A stretch of DNA of 51,885 bases from Comamonadaceae bacterium (lineage in GTDB: Bacteria > Pseudomonadota > Gammaproteobacteria > Burkholderiales > Burkholderiaceae_C): the NCBI GenBank assembly GCA_947447355.1, contig CANFJF010000020.1:1-51885 (forward strand). Direction: 5' to 3'. Below, one piece after another: positions 50,231-51,885 of the stretch. Each line of letters begins with the position of its first letter. The first letter of the stretch is position 1. The notes beneath the pieces were generated by a model. The model had not been told where the DNA came from, ran no database searches, and saw only the letters and a program-made list of their open reading frames with translations. The position numbers and the translations under genes are program-made.

Positions 50231-51763
50231 ATGGCTTTTTCAGCGCTCTCTCAGACCCCCTTTTCGCATGGCTGCTCACCAAGGCATCCGCCACGCTGGC
50301 GGCTGGCGGCGTTTGCCGTGGCGTCCCTGCTGTGTCTGGCTGGCCCGGCCGCTTGGGCCGCAGAGCCGCGCCTGCCCAGAGCGATGGCCCAAGCGCTGGC
50401 GCGGGCGCAAGTGCCCGCCAGTGCGGTGACCTTGTTGGTGGTCGACGCCAGCGGCCAACGCCCGCCGCGCCTCAGCCATCGCGCAGGCGAAGCCATGAAC
50501 CCGGCCTCGGTCATCAAGCTGGTGACCACCTACGCCGCATTGGATGTGCTGGGCCCGGATTTTTTGTGGAAAACCAACATCACGATGGACGGCAGCATTC
50601 AGAATGGTTTGCTCGACGGCAACATGGTGGTACGCGGCGGCGGCGACCCGAAGCTCGTTGTGGAGCGACTGCAAGCGCTGCTGTCGCAGGTGCAAGCCAG
50701 CGGTGTGCGTGCGATTCGGGGCGACATCGTGTTGGACCGCAGCGCTTTCAGTGAGCCCTCGGTCAACGCGGCAGAGTTCGACGGTGAGCCGCTACGCCCC
50801 TACAACACGCAACCCGATGCCTTGCTCATCAATTTCAAAACGCTGGTGATGACTTTCACGCCGGACCTCTCGCAAGGCCGGGCGCTGGTGCGCACCGAAC
50901 CGCCGATGGCGGGCCTGCTGGTTGACGGTAGCGTGCCGTTGCTACCGGCTGCGAATTGCGGCGACTGGCGCAGCGACTTGCGCGCCAGTGTGGACAGCCC
51001 GAGCCACGTGCAATTTTTGGGCAGCTATGCCAGTGCCTGTGGTGAACGGGTTTGGCCTAGCGCTTATGCAGATCCGTCGAGCTTTGCCGCCCGCGCGATC
51101 GAAGGGTCGTGGAAAGTGTTGGGCGGTCTGTTGACAGGCCAAGTGCGCGAGGCCACCGCGCCTGAGTTGGTGATGTTGCGCAGCCGCGGCACGCTGTCGG
51201 GGAACACCTCACCGCTGCGCCTGGAGTCGCCTTCGCTGCCCTTGCTCGACATCGTGCGCGACGTCAATAAATTCTCCAACAACGTGATGGCGCAGCATCT
51301 TTTTTTGAGCCTGGGTCTGCACGGCAAACTCGGGCAAACACAGGCCGGCACGTTTGACGCTGGTCGCGCCGCCACGCAGGCTTGGTGGCTGAAAACGCTG
51401 CCTGCTGCCGCCCCCCCTGTGCTCGACAACGGCTCCGGCCTGAGCCGCAGCGGGCGCATCAGTGCGCGCAGTTTGGCGGCCATGTTGCAGCACGCTGCAA
51501 AGAGTCCGCTGGCCGATGCGCTGGCCGACTCTTTGCCCTTGGTCGGCGTTGACGGCAGCATGCGTGAGCGCGCCAAAGGCGCGACCGGCCGGGCGCAAAT
51601 CAAAACCGGTTCTTTGCGCGATGTCAGCGCTGTTGCCGGTTATGCCCAAGGCACCAGCGGCAGCCACTACATCGTCATCGGCATCGTCAACCACCCCAAC
51701 GCCAGCGCAGCGCGGCCAGCGCTGAACACCTTGATCGAATGGGCTGTGCAAGACCGAAAGTGA
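50231..51763 (+). CDS. dacB: D-alanyl-D-alanine carboxypeptidase/endopeptidase (PBP4)
   Basis: A 510-residue peptidase family S13 enzyme of the periplasm. A signal peptide precedes the mature part (hydrophobic LAAFAVASLLCLAGPAAWAA). Active-site motifs are SVIK (SxxK nucleophile), SNN in KFSNNVMAQ and KTG in QIKTGSLRD, with the large inserted domain between the first two. It trims and cleaves peptidoglycan cross-links. The ATG at 50231 is chosen, though no clear ribosome site precedes it; an earlier TTG at 50195 is possible. Confidence 0.93.
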   Translation: MAFSALSQTPFSHGCSPRHPPRWRLAAFAVASLLCLAGPAAWAAEPRLPRAMAQALARAQVPASAVTLLVVDASGQRPPRLSHRAGEAMNPASVIKLVTTYAALDVLGPDFLWKTNITMDGSIQNGLLDGNMVVRGGGDPKLVVERLQALLSQVQASGVRAIRGDIVLDRSAFSEPSVNAAEFDGEPLRPYNTQPDALLINFKTLVMTFTPDLSQGRALVRTEPPMAGLLVDGSVPLLPAANCGDWRSDLRASVDSPSHVQFLGSYASACGERVWPSAYADPSSFAARAIEGSWKVLGGLLTGQVREATAPELVMLRSRGTLSGNTSPLRLESPSLPLLDIVRDVNKFSNNVMAQHLFLSLGLHGKLGQTQAGTFDAGRAATQAWWLKTLPAAAPPVLDNGSGLSRSGRISARSLAAMLQHAAKSPLADALADSLPLVGVDGSMRERAKGATGRAQIKTGSLRDVSAVAGYAQGTSGSHYIVIGIVNHPNASAARPALNTLIEWAVQDRK

Positions 51764-51816
51764 GGTTAATTCAGGCCCCTTTGATGCGTCCCGATGGCCC
51801 GGCTTAAACTGGCTTC

Positions 51817-51885
51817 ATGATTCCATTTTCAGTTCTCGATCTCGCCCCCATCGTCCAAGGCAGTGATGCTGCCGAGTCTTATCGC
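51817..51885 (+). CDS. LLM-class flavin-dependent oxidoreductase, N-terminal start only
   Basis: The first 23 codons of a gene that continues past the window. MIPFSVLDLAPIVQGSDAAES is the usual beginning of the luciferase-like monooxygenase group, in which SVLDLAPI forms the first barrel strand. No further motif is visible because the sequence ends. It begins 53 bases after the dacB stop. Confidence 0.7.
   Translation, partial: MIPFSVLDLAPIVQGSDAAESYR

Overview
This is a gene-dense chromosomal segment from a betaproteobacterium, most likely a member of the Burkholderiales/Comamonadaceae (Rhodoferax, Polaromonas or Variovorax-like). That placement is an inference. It rests on the block of uracil-DNA-glycosylase-like gene, rimI, tsaB and dacB at the right end, the benzoyl-CoA (box) type transporter at the left end, and high-GC codon use with many TTG leucines. 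Almost all of the window is a run of aromatic or acid catabolism modules, each with its own uptake system and its own regulator. No rRNA, tRNA, CRISPR array or intact insertion sequence was recognised, and no stretch over 300 bases lacks a gene.

Region 1 (1-5778, +): end of a benzoate-CoA-ligase-like enzyme, an alpha/beta hydrolase, and a complete five-gene branched-chain-type (HAAT) ABC transporter, as found beside box operons for aerobic benzoate degradation.

Region 2 (5792-19986): a phenylpropanoid (hydroxycinnamate) side-chain degradation cluster. A leftward pair (amidohydrolase, PanE-like reductase) diverges from a rightward series: enoyl-CoA hydratase, feruloyl-CoA-synthetase-like ligase, thiolase, SDR, 4-hydroxybenzoyl-CoA thioesterase, HAAT transporter (with a permease-ATPase fusion), acyl-CoA dehydrogenase and a MarR regulator. 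A palindrome lies inside the spacer of a good promoter upstream of the hydratase. Together the genes would import an aryl-propanoid acid, activate it to the CoA ester, oxidise the side chain and release a C2 unit and a hydroxybenzoate.

Region 3 (19988-23113): a Rieske ring-hydroxylating oxygenase (alpha, beta, ferredoxin) of the salicylate 5-hydroxylase/anthranilate dioxygenase kind, divergent from a NahR-like LysR regulator. The intergenic region holds two LysR-type palindromes three helical turns apart.

Region 4 (23114-24678): a scar with two gene remnants (a possible SoxY C-terminus and an MmgE/PrpD C-terminal piece), followed by pyrF.

Region 5 (24828-36207, +): hydantoinase/oxoprolinase A and B subunits, an IclR regulator, an FAH-family hydrolase, a DapA-family lyase and a third HAAT transporter. 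Its substrate is unknown. The binding-protein gene has clearly different codon use from the rest.

Region 6 (36288-48001): a 12-gene leftward operon (small coupled protein, amidase, CaiB CoA-transferase, enoyl-CoA hydratase, NitT/TauT-type ABC transporter, polysaccharide-deacetylase-like protein, SDR, FAD monooxygenase, TctC-type binding protein, maleate-isomerase-like protein) divergent from a GntR/FCD regulator. This combination matches no pathway I can name and is the best candidate for an undescribed system.

Region 7 (48007-51885): core genes: UDG-like protein, rimI, tsaB, dacB and the beginning of an LLM-class flavin oxidoreductase.
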